34,226 bases of DNA from Verrucomicrobiaceae bacterium (lineage in GTDB: Bacteria > Verrucomicrobiota > Verrucomicrobiia > Verrucomicrobiales > Verrucomicrobiaceae): assembly GCA_947507875.1 (NCBI GenBank), contig CANNQP010000040.1:1-34226 (forward strand), read 5' to 3'. Both the position numbers and the translations under genes were made by a program. The notes under the pieces are model-generated. The model did no database searches and was not told where the DNA came from. It saw only the letters and a list, made by a program, of their open reading frames with translations. This document shows, in pieces, positions 1 through 10,428 of the stretch (position 1 is the stretch's first letter; every line of letters begins with the position of its first letter).

Positions 1-1239
<1,239 letters not shown>

Positions 1240-1315
1240 GGGGAAAGGTCTGGGTTCCTGGTTCTTTGTTCTTGGTGGGGGCGGCCAGTGGCCAGAACTG
1301 AGAATCCTCCGAGCG

Positions 1316-1402
1316 AGCTCCCTTCGGCGGCATGACCCGCATCAGGTTCGGAGGGTTCTGGATGGCAAAATCCAGTCTCAGTCCCTGCGGGGACGCCCCT
1401 GT
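1316..1402 (-). promoter_or_regulatory. TPP (THI-box) riboswitch upstream of thiC
   Basis: Read on the minus strand, this stretch contains the conserved TPP aptamer elements in order: a 5' GGGG-containing arm, ACTGAGA, a P3 stem-loop CTGGATTTTGCCATCCAG, then CCGAACCTGATGCGGGTC, ATGCCG and AAGGGAG closing the structure. This matches the thi-box consensus (CUGAGA, ACCUGAU, GGGUAAUGCC, AGGGA) apart from a few substitutions. It ends about 77 bases before the thiC start. The remaining leader includes GGAGGATTCTC, which could pair with other leader segments, but I see no U-run terminator, so control of translation initiation is the likelier mode (inference). Confidence 0.95.
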
Positions 1403-1416
1403 CGTTGTCAGTTACG

Positions 1417-1445
1417 ACTGTGGGAAGAAGGCAGCGTGCCGTCAA
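1417..1445 (-). promoter_or_regulatory. Possible sigma70-type promoter for the thiC leader
   Basis: On the minus strand TTGACG (1445-1440) is followed after 17 bases by CACAGT (1422-1417). The -35 element is good and the -10 weak. The predicted start near 1410 would put the TPP aptamer at the very 5' end of the transcript, as expected. Support is positional only. Confidence 0.3.
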
Positions 1446-1472
1446 AGTCGAAATTGAGGCCATTGGGAGGAC

Positions 1473-1496
1473 ACAGGAAGACAGGAAGACAGGAAG
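1473..1496. repeat. Three tandem copies of an 8-bp unit (ACAGGAAG)
   Basis: Three perfect head-to-tail copies of ACAGGAAG lie in the non-coding stretch between the TPP riboswitch and the end of the transglutaminase gene. Apart from the riboswitch and its possible promoter, nothing else is recognisable in the 1240-1596 intergenic region. A related purine-rich low-complexity tract (GGTTCCTGGTTCTTTG-like) occurs near 1255-1275. Confidence 0.7.
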
Positions 1497-1596
1497 GCAG
1501 CAACGAAGCGCGGTCAGCCGTCGCCCAAAAGCAGCCCTTCTGGGAGCAGAAGGAGCTAAGCGAGGTGATGGGGCGCTAGCACCCCCTGGGCTGACT

Positions 1597-4500
1597 TTAA
1601 CCGAGGCGGAGGTCGAGCGTGAAGGGGAACTCTGGCACCTGTGGGATTTGCATCGGGGTGAAGCGGCCTTGGAGATGCCCATGGGTGAAGAAGCGCGACA
1701 GACGACGACTTTCTGCCTCATAGCTGTTCACGGGGAAGGTCTCGTAATTCCGGCCACCGGGATGAACGACATGGTAGGTGCAGCCACCGAGACTGCGCTG
1801 ATTCCAGGTGTCCACGATGTCAAAGGTGAGCGGGCTGTGGATGCCAATCGTGGGCTGAAGGCACTCGCCCGGCTGCCAAGCGCGGTAGCGCACACCGGCC
1901 ACGAATTCGCCATTCGTGCCCGTGGGATGGAGCGGGATCTGGCGACCATTGCAGGTGATGACGTAACGACCGCCGACAAGGCCTGCGGTCTTCACCTGGA
2001 TGCGCTCCAGACTGCTGTCCACGTAGCGCACGGTGCCACCGGCAGCGCCTTCTTCTCCCAGCACATGCCAGGGTTCCAGCGCGGTGCGCAGCTCGACATG
2101 CACGCCGCGCTGGGTGATGGCACCGATGGAGGGGAACTTGAACTCGAAGTGCGGAGCGAACCACTCGGGCTTCAGGTCGTAGCCAAAGTCGCGCATGTCC
2201 GCGATGACATCGCAGAGGTCATCCCAGACAAAATGCGGCAGCAGGAAGCGGTCGTGCAGCTCGGTGCCCCAGCGGACGAGGCCCTGCGCGTAGGGTTGCT
2301 TCCAGAAGCGAGAGATGGCACCGCGCAGCAGCAGGTGCTGGGCGAGGCTCATCTCCGCATGCGGTGGCATTTCAAAGGAGCGCAGTTCGACGAGTCCGAG
2401 ACGTCCGCTGCTGCTGGAGGGATCGAACAGCTTGTCGATGCAGAACTCGCTGCGGTGCGTATTGCCGGTGGCATCGACGAGCAGGTTGCGGAAAATACGG
2501 TCCACCAGCCACGGCGGTGTTTGGCCGTGGTTCTTGGTCTGGCGGTCGAGTTCCTGGAAGGCCAGCTCCAGTTCGAAAAGGGCATCGTTGCGCGCCTCAT
2601 CGACACGCGGGTGCTGGCTGGTGGGGCCGATGAAAAGACCGGAGAACAGGTAGCTGAGGCTCGGGTGATTGTGCCAGTAACCGACGAGGCTTTTCAGCAA
2701 ATCCGGCCTGCGCAGCAGCGGGCTGTCCTTGGGGCGTTCCCCACCAAAGACAATGTGATTGCCGCCGCCCGTGCCGGTGTGGCGACCATCGAGCATGAAT
2801 TTCTCGGTGCCCAGGCGCGTCTGGCGGGCTTCTTCGTAAAGGACCTTGGTGTTGTGGACGAGTTCCGACCACTTTTTCACCGGGTGCATGTTCACCTCGA
2901 TGACGCCGGGGTCAGGGGTGACCTTGATGACATTCAGGCGCGGATCAAAAGGCGGCGGTGTGCCCTCAATGATAATCGGCAAAGACATCGCTGCGGCCAC
3001 ATCTTCCACGGCAGCAACGAGATCCAGGTAGTCCTCCGTGGTCTCCACCGGCGGCATGAAGACATGCAGGCGGCCCTCGCGGGGCTCAAAGCAGATGGCG
3101 GTGCGGATGATCCACGCCGCTGACTCCTGCGGCAAGGGATAGCGGGTGCTCCTGGCGAGGCGTGGGTCGTCGATGGGATCCTGCAAAGGGTCCAGCTTGC
3201 GCCGCTCGGGCTTGCCCTGCCCGGCGTAGCGGGCAGCGGCGTAGCTGGAGGGCGTCTCGGGTACACCGGGCAGGTCTTGCGGCCAGCCAGCGACTTCATT
3301 CAAGAAACGCTGACGGCTCTCTGGCTTCGGCGGCAGGTCGGGCCAGTCGCTGGAGGGATCGGTGGGATAGATCCAGGGATAATCCGTGGCGCTGACCCAG
3401 GGCAGGCTATCTAGCGGCAATCGCAGACCCATCGGCGAATCGCCCGGGATCAGATGCAGGGTGTCGTCGCGCACAAACCAGGGACCGCTGTTCCAGCGCA
3501 AGTCGTTGCCATGATAGACACGCTCTAGCGGCAGGATGTAACCAACCACCTTGTCCAGTCCTTGCTCAAAGATGCGGGCCAAGCGCGCGCGTTCCTCTTT
3601 GTCCTTCAGGTTCGACTTCAGCGGATCGACGTTCACGGGCAGGCGCTTTTCACGCCAGAGGTAATAATAGACATCCTCGTAAGCCTCCTTCAGCCAGCGT
3701 GGATTCACCCCCAGCGCGGCCGAAAGGGAGAGACCAAACTTGCGCGCTTCGTGCTCGGTGTAGCCATAGTTTTTCGATTCATCAGCAATGAGGCTGTCGT
3801 CCTTCCAGACAGGCACACCATCTTTGCGCCAATAGCAGCCGAGTGACCAACGCGGCAGCGATTCCCCCGGATACCATTTGCCCTGCCCGTAGTGCAGCAG
3901 TCCGCCGGGACCGAATTGCTGGCGCAATCGCTTGATGAGTTCGCCCGAGAGCACACGCTTCTTCGGACCGACTGCGGCCGTATTCCACTCGGCACCATCC
4001 ATGTCGTCAATGCTGACAAAGGTGGGCTCGCCTCCCATGGTCAGACGCACATTGTTCGCGATCAAATCGTCGTCGATGCGATGCCCGAGCTTCTCGATCT
4101 CGGCCCACTGCTCGGGCGTGTAAGGTTTGGTGACACGCGCCGACTCATGGATGCGCATCACAGCCATTTCGTGATGGAACTCGACTTCACACTTGTCCAC
4201 CGCCCCGGTGATGGGCGCAGCACTCTGTGGGTCAGGCGTGGCCGCGAGCGGCAAGTGCCCTTCCCCGGCCATCAGGCCTGAGGTCGGATCCAAGCCGACC
4301 CAACCTGCGCCGGGCAGATAGACCTCACACCAGGCATGAAGATCGGTGAAGTCAGACTCTGCCCCACTGGGGCCATCCAGGCTCTTCACGTCTGGCTTGA
4401 GCTGAATGAGGTAGCCACTGACAAAGCGGGCCGCCATGCCCAGGTGGCGGAACAGCGTGACCAGCAGCCAGGCCGAATCACGGCAAGAGCCGCTGCACAG

Positions 4501-5175
4501 TTCCAGCGTCTCTTCCGGTGTCTGCACGCCAGGTTCCAGGCGGATGGTGTAGCGCAGGTCTTGCCACAGCATCTGGTTGATGCCGACGAGGAAGTCGATG
4601 GTGCGCGGTCGACTGTCGGCACCCGAGCCAGGCGTGGCCACCTCGGCCTCAGGCAGCACCCCATGCGAATGAGAATCAGCCGTCTCCGAGTGCGGCACCG
4701 GCGCATGGCCCAGCGGCGCATGGCCCAGCGGCGCATGGCCCAGCGGCGCATGGCCATTCATCAACTTGTGGCGGACCTCACGCAGGTAAGCGGTGACCAG
4801 CGGGGTGAGCGGCAGCTTGCGCTGAAAGGGCTCTAGCTCATGATTCAAAGCGGGATCGTAGCGAAACGGGAAACGCTCTGCCTGCGGCTCCAAAAAGAAG
4901 TCGAAGGGATTGTAAACGGACATCTCGGCGACCAGATCGACCTCCACACAAAACTCGGTGGTCTTTTCCGGAAAAACAAGACGCGCTAGGTAGTTGCTCT
5001 GCGGATCCTGCTGCCAGTTGATGAAGTGTTTGCCCGGCGTCGCCTTGAGCGAGTAGCTAAGCACTGGCGTGCGGCAGTGAGGGGCGGGCCGCAACCTGAC
5101 CACCTGAGGGGACAGGCTGACAGGGCGGTCGTATTTGTAGTGAGTGACGTGACGAAGGGCGACGTGGATGGCCAT
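1597..5175 (-). CDS. Large transglutaminase-like protein with C-terminal DUF2126 domain
   Basis: 1192 aa from an ATG giving MAIHVALRHVTHYKYD, the usual start of bacterial transglutaminase N-terminal beta domains; an upstream in-frame ATG would add 26 unlikely residues. The order is N-terminal domain (about 1-160), transglutaminase core with an intact papain-like triad (Cys231 in GSCRDSAW, His280 in DLHAWCEVY, Asp296 in GLDPTSG), then DUF2126 (about 370 to the end; blocks such as RWSLGCYWRKDG, DGRHTGTGGGNHI, VELRSFEMPPH). DUF2126 proteins have been linked to glutamine-synthetase-like carboxylate-amine ligases (recalled family knowledge), suggesting peptide-bond making or breaking on a peptide tag or cell-wall substrate. 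The usual partners, a circularly permuted ATP-grasp and an alpha-E protein, are not beside it here. No signal peptide is visible, so it is probably cytoplasmic. The molecular substrate is unknown. Confidence 0.9.
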   Translation of the reverse strand: MAIHVALRHVTHYKYDRPVSLSPQVVRLRPAPHCRTPVLSYSLKATPGKHFINWQQDPQSNYLARLVFPEKTTEFCVEVDLVAEMSVYNPFDFFLEPQAERFPFRYDPALNHELEPFQRKLPLTPLVTAYLREVRHKLMNGHAPLGHAPLGHAPLGHAPVPHSETADSHSHGVLPEAEVATPGSGADSRPRTIDFLVGINQMLWQDLRYTIRLEPGVQTPEETLELCSGSCRDSAWLLVTLFRHLGMAARFVSGYLIQLKPDVKSLDGPSGAESDFTDLHAWCEVYLPGAGWVGLDPTSGLMAGEGHLPLAATPDPQSAAPITGAVDKCEVEFHHEMAVMRIHESARVTKPYTPEQWAEIEKLGHRIDDDLIANNVRLTMGGEPTFVSIDDMDGAEWNTAAVGPKKRVLSGELIKRLRQQFGPGGLLHYGQGKWYPGESLPRWSLGCYWRKDGVPVWKDDSLIADESKNYGYTEHEARKFGLSLSAALGVNPRWLKEAYEDVYYYLWREKRLPVNVDPLKSNLKDKEERARLARIFEQGLDKVVGYILPLERVYHGNDLRWNSGPWFVRDDTLHLIPGDSPMGLRLPLDSLPWVSATDYPWIYPTDPSSDWPDLPPKPESRQRFLNEVAGWPQDLPGVPETPSSYAAARYAGQGKPERRKLDPLQDPIDDPRLARSTRYPLPQESAAWIIRTAICFEPREGRLHVFMPPVETTEDYLDLVAAVEDVAAAMSLPIIIEGTPPPFDPRLNVIKVTPDPGVIEVNMHPVKKWSELVHNTKVLYEEARQTRLGTEKFMLDGRHTGTGGGNHIVFGGERPKDSPLLRRPDLLKSLVGYWHNHPSLSYLFSGLFIGPTSQHPRVDEARNDALFELELAFQELDRQTKNHGQTPPWLVDRIFRNLLVDATGNTHRSEFCIDKLFDPSSSSGRLGLVELRSFEMPPHAEMSLAQHLLLRGAISRFWKQPYAQGLVRWGTELHDRFLLPHFVWDDLCDVIADMRDFGYDLKPEWFAPHFEFKFPSIGAITQRGVHVELRTALEPWHVLGEEGAAGGTVRYVDSSLERIQVKTAGLVGGRYVITCNGRQIPLHPTGTNGEFVAGVRYRAWQPGECLQPTIGIHSPLTFDIVDTWNQRSLGGCTYHVVHPGGRNYETFPVNSYEAESRRLSRFFTHGHLQGRFTPMQIPQVPEFPFTLDLRLG
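4701..4755 (-). repeat. 15-bp in-frame tandem repeat encoding (GHAPL)n
   Basis: The unit GCGCATGGCCCAGCG (plus-strand reading) is repeated 3.7 times without mismatch. In the transglutaminase protein it encodes GHAPLGHAPLGHAPLGHAP, followed by a further His-rich stretch (VPHSETADSHSHG). It lies in a linker between the N-terminal beta domain and the catalytic core, so length changes should be tolerated. Perfect identity suggests recent slippage. Confidence 0.9.
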
Positions 5176-5361
5176 GCGGGAGAGGTTGGATTGAGTTATT
5201 AAAGCACAGCGCGTGCCAGGGGGAGAACCTGAGTCCAGCAGTTTGAATCGCACGTCAGGATCGATGAATTCAAAAACAGATCGGTGACACTATCGCGACT
5301 TCACCAAGGCTGGTGCTGCCGATGTTGCAAGATCATCAATCCTCGGCTAGACAATGAGACG

Positions 5362-7758
5362 ATGTCGCTACGCCTCGCTGCATCCTCAGGTCTCCTGCTC
5401 CTGCCCTGGCTGATGGCCTGGGGCCAGCTCAGCTACACGGGTGGACTGGTGGTGCAAGACTTCGATACACTGCCGATGACGGGCACCTTTGACTATGCGG
5501 AGCTGGGCGTGGGCAAAGGGCCTGCGCCACTGACCGCCACACCTGTTTCTGCTGCGGGCGCACTGGGGTGGAGCATCTTCGCTCGTGCGGGTTCTCAGCT
5601 GACTTTCCTGACCGGCAATGGCACCACCGCGACGGCAGCGGTTTATTCTTTTGGCCACATCGCGGATTCAGATCGTTCGTTAGGCTCCTTGGCTGGCGGA
5701 GCTCAGGCAGCAAGCTTAGGGTGGCGTCTGGTGAATCAAACGGGCCAGACGCTGACGCGCTTCACGCTGAGCTTTTATGCTGAACAGTGGCGCAATGGCG
5801 GCACTGCCCTGCTGACGGGCTGGACGGGCGAGTATCGCACCACGGCTAGCGGTGACATCGACACGGGCAGCTACACAGGTGCATCAGCCATGGACGTGAC
5901 GGTGTTCAACAATGTGGCAGGCAGCTCCTTCAACCTGGATGGCAACACCCACCGCACCGAGCGCAGCACGACTGTCACGGGCATTTCTTGGGCGCATGGA
6001 CAGACGCTGGTGCTGCGTTGGCGCGACTTGGACGAAACCGGCTCCGACAACGGCCTGGCACTCGATGATGTGATCTTTCACGCGGGCACTTCGACAGTGG
6101 TGCCGCAGGTTCACAGCACTCGGCCTCCCGCAGGAGCGACGAAGGTGACCGTAACATCGCCGGTGGTGATCACCTTTGACCAATCGGTGACGGTGTCTGG
6201 CACTTGGGTGGGGGTCACCGGCAGCAGCGGCACACTGCCAGTCACGATCAGCAACGCAGGCCCGATGCGTTACACGCTCACGCCCGTCTCACCTTGGCCG
6301 GTGGGGGAAAACCTGAACGTCAGGATCATCGCCAGCCAAGTGACGAACAGCGCCAGCCAAGCCATGGCAGCGGATCGCAGCTGGAGCTTCACCACCGTGC
6401 CGAGCCCCAGCCAAATCACGCCCATTTCAGCGATTCAGGGCACCGACGGTTTCAGCCGCTGGGCAGGGGCTCAGGTGAGTGTGGAAGGAATCGTGACTGG
6501 CAGCTTCCAGGGGGCTAGCCCTGCGCTGGGTGGTTTTTTCGTTCAGGAGGAAAGCGCGGATGAAGATGGCAATCCTGCCACCTCCGAGGCCATCTGGGTT
6601 TCTGACCGTACTAGCCCCGCCTCTCTTCCCGTCGTGTTGGGAGATCGGGTGCGTGTGACCGGCACCGTATCGGAATCAGGCTCCCAGACCCAGCTCCTCT
6701 CCGTGACAGCGATTGAAAAGCTGAACACCACGGAACTGCCGACCGCCACGCCCCTGAGCCTGCCACTGACAACACCGATCGACCTGGAACGCGTCGAATC
6801 CATGAGAGTCACCTTTCCCCAAACCCTGACTGTGACGAACAACAGCGGCAGCGGCGGTGGGGCCAATGACAACTTCGCCCGCTTCGGCGAGCTGACGTTG
6901 AGCAGCGATGGTGCTCTGCGTGTGCCCACGGAGATCATCGACCCGAATGACCATCCCGCCAGTGGCACCACCACCACGGGCCGGACGAATGTGGCGGCCG
7001 TTCTGGCCATGGAACGACTGGCACCTCTGCGCTGCATTCCCCTGGATGATGGCTCCACAGCGTTTTTACCCGTGCCTCTGCCGCACCTCAGCGCTGAGGG
7101 AACACGCCGGTGTGGCGATCAACTCACGGGCCTCAACGCGGTATTGGCCTACTCCAACGAGACCTACCGCCTCCAGCCCAGTGAGCCGCTGCCCTGGACT
7201 GCCAGCAACCCACGCCCCAGGCAGCCACCAACGGTCGGCGGCCGACTGCGCGTGGCCTCAATGAACGTGCTGAACTACTTCATCACCTTTGGTGGCTCAA
7301 CCGATCGCGGGGCCACCAACGCAAATGAGTTCGCGCGACAAAAGGCCAAGGTCATCGCTGCGCTTTCCGGTCTGGATGCCGAGGTGGTGGGGCTGATGGA
7401 GATCCAAAACTCTGCGGCTGCGGTCCAGGACCTGCTGACCGGTCTGAACGCAGCCGTGGAGGACGACTACGCGCTGGTGCCGGATCCCCCCGGTGGCTAC
7501 CCCGCTGCGGGCACGGGCGCGGATTATGTCCGCTGCGTGCTGCTGTATCGCCCGTCTCGCCTAGCGTTGCGTGGTGACTGCTGGATGGACACGAATAGCG
7601 TCTGGTTTCTGCCCAAGGCTGTGCCTGATCCGCTGCGTTTTCCCCTAGCACAGATCTTTGAAGAAAAAGACAGCGGCGAGCGCTTCGGCGTGTGCGTGAA
7701 CCACTGGAAATCGAAGTCCTCCGGGGGATGCCAGCGGCCTCAATTTGGATCAAAATGA
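5362..7758 (+). CDS. Secreted ExeM/NucH-like nuclease, N-terminal part (frameshifted)
   Basis: From the ATG at 5362 the product starts with a signal-peptide-like segment (MSLRLAASSGLLLLPWLMAWG). Next come a beta-rich region (about 25-250) and an Ig-like SwmB/Big_5-type domain (about 252-345, starting TRPPAGATKVTV and ending RSWSFTT). An OB-fold typical of extracellular nucleases (about 350-470, ISAIQG...VSVEGIVTGSF) and the start of an endonuclease/exonuclease/phosphatase domain (VASMNVLNYF, VGLMEIQN, VCVNHWKSKSS) follow. The frame is then lost at a run of five G (7723-7727) and stops at 7758. Removing one G would restore ...KSSGDASGLNLDQNDGQ..., joining exactly to the next entry. The whole protein would be about 1072 aa and would degrade extracellular DNA or RNA, or hydrolyse related phosphodiesters. 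This is either a recent mutation or a homopolymer sequencing error. Confidence 0.85.
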   Translation: MSLRLAASSGLLLLPWLMAWGQLSYTGGLVVQDFDTLPMTGTFDYAELGVGKGPAPLTATPVSAAGALGWSIFARAGSQLTFLTGNGTTATAAVYSFGHIADSDRSLGSLAGGAQAASLGWRLVNQTGQTLTRFTLSFYAEQWRNGGTALLTGWTGEYRTTASGDIDTGSYTGASAMDVTVFNNVAGSSFNLDGNTHRTERSTTVTGISWAHGQTLVLRWRDLDETGSDNGLALDDVIFHAGTSTVVPQVHSTRPPAGATKVTVTSPVVITFDQSVTVSGTWVGVTGSSGTLPVTISNAGPMRYTLTPVSPWPVGENLNVRIIASQVTNSASQAMAADRSWSFTTVPSPSQITPISAIQGTDGFSRWAGAQVSVEGIVTGSFQGASPALGGFFVQEESADEDGNPATSEAIWVSDRTSPASLPVVLGDRVRVTGTVSESGSQTQLLSVTAIEKLNTTELPTATPLSLPLTTPIDLERVESMRVTFPQTLTVTNNSGSGGGANDNFARFGELTLSSDGALRVPTEIIDPNDHPASGTTTTGRTNVAAVLAMERLAPLRCIPLDDGSTAFLPVPLPHLSAEGTRRCGDQLTGLNAVLAYSNETYRLQPSEPLPWTASNPRPRQPPTVGGRLRVASMNVLNYFITFGGSTDRGATNANEFARQKAKVIAALSGLDAEVVGLMEIQNSAAAVQDLLTGLNAAVEDDYALVPDPPGGYPAAGTGADYVRCVLLYRPSRLALRGDCWMDTNSVWFLPKAVPDPLRFPLAQIFEEKDSGERFGVCVNHWKSKSSGGCQRPQFGSK

Positions 7759-8581
7759 CGGTCAGGCTGCCTTCAATGAACTGCGCAAGCAGCAAGCAGC
7801 GCGGCTGCACACGTGGCTGCAAGGCATGATCGCCAGCACCGGTGAGCCAGACATGCTGATCATTGGCGACCTCAACTCTTACGGTGAGGAAGATCCGCTC
7901 GACACCCTGCGCGCGGTCGGCTGGCAGGATCAAGGACAGCGTTTCCATGGTTACGACGACTACAGCTACCGCCTGGGTGGGCAGCGTGGTCGGCTCGATC
8001 ACGCCTTTGCCAATGCCGCCATGGCGACTCAGATCACCGGCCAGGACCCCTGGCACATCAACTCTGATGAGCCGTCTTTTCTCGATTACAACATGGAGCT
8101 GAAATCGCCGGAGATTCTCGCCATGAACCAGGGCACCCCGTTTCGCAGCAGCGACCACGACCCCGTCCTGATTGGCATCCGCTTGACCATCCCAGAGGTG
8201 AACTACGCCGGCTGGCAGGCGGCACGCCCCTGGTCACCCGGCAGCGGCACGGCACCGCTGGATGATCCCGATGCCGATGGCCTGGTGAACTTGGCTGAAT
8301 TTGCCATGAACTTGGACCCAGAAGGGCCCTCAGCCTCCTTGCATCCTCAAATTCTATCTCAGGCAGGAGAGCTGCGTGTGCGCTTTCGCCGCCACCTTCA
8401 GGCGCTAGGTGTGCGGATCATCGCGGAGTGGTCACCCGACTTGATCGAATGGAGCGAGCTGACGCCACAAGACACGCCTCTCCCCTTCGATGCACGCACC
8501 GAATGGATTGAGGCGCGCTTGCCCACGACTGACGGCACCCGACGCGGCTTCACTCGCTTGCGCTTTGAGACGGTTCCGTGA
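7745..8581 (+). CDS. Secreted ExeM/NucH-like nuclease, C-terminal part (frameshifted)
   Basis: This is the second part of the nuclease above, in the +1-shifted frame; the frame is open back to 7727 and the TTG at 7745 is probably not a true start. It carries the rest of the metal-dependent endonuclease/exonuclease/phosphatase fold: LIIGDLNSYGEEDPL, RGRLDHAFANA and the terminal SSDHDPVLIGI catalytic block. After residue ~150 a short calcium-binding-like loop follows (DDPDADGLVNLAEFAM, dockerin/EF-hand style). The protein ends in a beta-rich domain finishing RRGFTRLRFETVP, of a kind often seen at the end of secreted verrucomicrobial proteins. Catalytic residues are intact, so if the shift is a sequencing artefact the enzyme should be active. 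Confidence 0.85.
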   Translation: MDQNDGQAAFNELRKQQAARLHTWLQGMIASTGEPDMLIIGDLNSYGEEDPLDTLRAVGWQDQGQRFHGYDDYSYRLGGQRGRLDHAFANAAMATQITGQDPWHINSDEPSFLDYNMELKSPEILAMNQGTPFRSSDHDPVLIGIRLTIPEVNYAGWQAARPWSPGSGTAPLDDPDADGLVNLAEFAMNLDPEGPSASLHPQILSQAGELRVRFRRHLQALGVRIIAEWSPDLIEWSELTPQDTPLPFDARTEWIEARLPTTDGTRRGFTRLRFETVP

Positions 8582-8659
8582 AAGCCTGCCTGCCTACCGG
8601 CAGAGATCACCTGTTTTGGGGGTTGTCGGACGGCACGGTTTTTTCTAGGCTGGGCAAAT

Positions 8660-10393
8660 ATGGCAGAAAACAAAGATGCATGGGGCTCACGCCTCGGAGT
8701 GATCATGGCAGTCGCAGGCAGCGCCGTCGGGCTGGGGAACTTCCTCCGCTTTCCGGGCTTGGCCGCACAGTATGGTGGGGGTGCCTTCATGCTGGCTTAT
8801 GCCATCAGTTTCCTGATCATCGGTCTGCCCATCGGCTGGGCTGAGTGGGCCATGGGACGCTACGCAGGTAGCCAGGGTTACCATTCCGCGCCCGGCGCCT
8901 TTGCCTGCATCGTGCGCAGCCGCTGGGCGAAGTATGCAGGCATCATCGGCGTGATCGTTCCAGTCATCATCTACATGTATTACGTGATGATCGAGTCCTG
9001 GTGCATCGGCTATGCGGTGAACTTCTGGACCGGGCAAATGCAATTCAAGGATGCCTCGGATACGGTCAGCTACTTCGCCAACTTCGTCGGCGCGGCGGCA
9101 GACGCTAGCGCGATGAAGTTCAGCATCGACACGGCCCTGCCCTGGCTGCTGGCGGTCTTTGTGTTCAATTTTTACCTGATCTACCGTGGACTCTCCGGTG
9201 GCATCGAGAAAATGTGCAACATCGGCATGCCCCTCCTGATCGTGCTAGCCCTGGTCGTTCTGGCCCGCGTGATGACGCTCGGCGCACCCGACGCAAACCG
9301 CCCCCACGACAGCGTGGTGAATGGCCTGGGCTACATGTGGAACCCGAGCAAGGTCCAAGTCGTGAAAACCACGCCTGCGGCTGAAGACAAACCGCGTGAG
9401 GTGGTCGGTACCGCCGCCATCGCTGAGGCAGAAAAAGAAGTCGCTGCTAGCAACGGCAGCCTGAAGCTCATCACCATTTCCCCCTGGAGCCAGCTCTGGA
9501 ATCCCAGCCTGTGGCTCGCGGCAGCAGGCCAGATCTTTTTCAGCCTGTCCGTCGGCTTCGGTGTCATCATCGTCTATGCCAGCTACATGAAGCCGAAGGA
9601 CGATGTCGTGCTGAGCGGCCTGACGGCGAGCAGTGCGAATGAATTCTGCGAGGTAGCCCTGGGCGGTCTCATCACCATCCCTGCCGCCGTGGCTTTCCTG
9701 GGCGTAGCAGGCATCGCTGGCCAAGCCGGGGTGGGCCTGGGGTTCAAGGTCCTGCCGCTGGTGTTTTCAAAAATGCCAGCTGGCGCCTTTTTTGGTGGAG
9801 CCTTTTTCTTCATGCTCTTCCTGGCAGCCATCACGAGTTCCATCTCCATGCTTCAGCCAGGCATCGCTTTTATCGAAGAAGCCCTGGGGGTGGGGCGCAA
9901 GGCGTCTGTGACGATCCTGAGCATGCTCACCACCTTTGGCACTGGCATCGTGCTCTACTTTACGGCTGACCTGAAGGCCCTGGACACCCTGGACTTCTGG
10001 GTGGGCACCTTCCTGATCTTCCTGCTGGCCACGATTCAGATCATTGTCTTTGGTTGGGTCTGGGGCATCGACCGAGGCTTCAAAGAAATGAACCATGGAG
10101 CTGCCTTCCCGGTGCCTGCCGTTTTCCGTCCGATCATTCAGTGGATCTGCCCCGGCTTCTTGCTCACCATTTTCGCCCTGTGGTTGATGAAGGAGATCTT
10201 TGGCTTTGACCTCGCCACGCTGGAATCCGGCACGGTGTCCGGCTACGTCACTGACCTGTTCGGAGAGAAAGCCAACGTCGCTGCGCAGCTCAGCATGACA
10301 CTCGTCTTAGCTGTTTTCGTTTTCTTCGCACTCATGACCGCTCGCAGCAAGGCCTATGCCCGCGCCGAGCGTGGCCTGCCCAAGCACGACTAA
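8660..10393 (+). CDS. Sodium-dependent transporter, NSS/SNF family (MetP-like)
   Basis: 577-aa polytopic membrane protein with the NSS signature in TM1 (GSAVGLGNFLRFP, residues 20-32). Unwound-helix and later blocks are typical of Na+-coupled amino acid symporters: GGGAFMLAY, IGLPIGWAEWAMG, LAAAGQIFFSLSVGFG (286-301) and AAITSSISMLQP. By family knowledge it imports an amino acid (methionine and alanine for MetP) with Na+. An unusual hydrophilic insertion of about 48 residues (roughly 230-278, rich in A, E, K and P) separates two similar WNP motifs (GYMWNP and QLWNP). A small MetS-like gene follows 35 bases downstream, so the two are likely one operon. The substrate cannot be assigned from sequence. 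Confidence 0.95.
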   Translation: MAENKDAWGSRLGVIMAVAGSAVGLGNFLRFPGLAAQYGGGAFMLAYAISFLIIGLPIGWAEWAMGRYAGSQGYHSAPGAFACIVRSRWAKYAGIIGVIVPVIIYMYYVMIESWCIGYAVNFWTGQMQFKDASDTVSYFANFVGAAADASAMKFSIDTALPWLLAVFVFNFYLIYRGLSGGIEKMCNIGMPLLIVLALVVLARVMTLGAPDANRPHDSVVNGLGYMWNPSKVQVVKTTPAAEDKPREVVGTAAIAEAEKEVAASNGSLKLITISPWSQLWNPSLWLAAAGQIFFSLSVGFGVIIVYASYMKPKDDVVLSGLTASSANEFCEVALGGLITIPAAVAFLGVAGIAGQAGVGLGFKVLPLVFSKMPAGAFFGGAFFFMLFLAAITSSISMLQPGIAFIEEALGVGRKASVTILSMLTTFGTGIVLYFTADLKALDTLDFWVGTFLIFLLATIQIIVFGWVWGIDRGFKEMNHGAAFPVPAVFRPIIQWICPGFLLTIFALWLMKEIFGFDLATLESGTVSGYVTDLFGEKANVAAQLSMTLVLAVFVFFALMTARSKAYARAERGLPKHD

Positions 10394-10428
10394 CGAGGAA
10401 CTAAAATAAACCAACAACAAGGACTCCC

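Noticed and set aside
1405..3123. 572-codon plus-strand open frame
   Set aside because: Antisense to the transglutaminase-DUF2126 gene, whose motifs are clear; no recognisable domain in this frame.
5176..5361. Promoter-like TTGCAA/TAGACA before the nuclease gene
   Set aside because: The -10 match is weak and would lie about ten bases from the ATG, leaving no leader.
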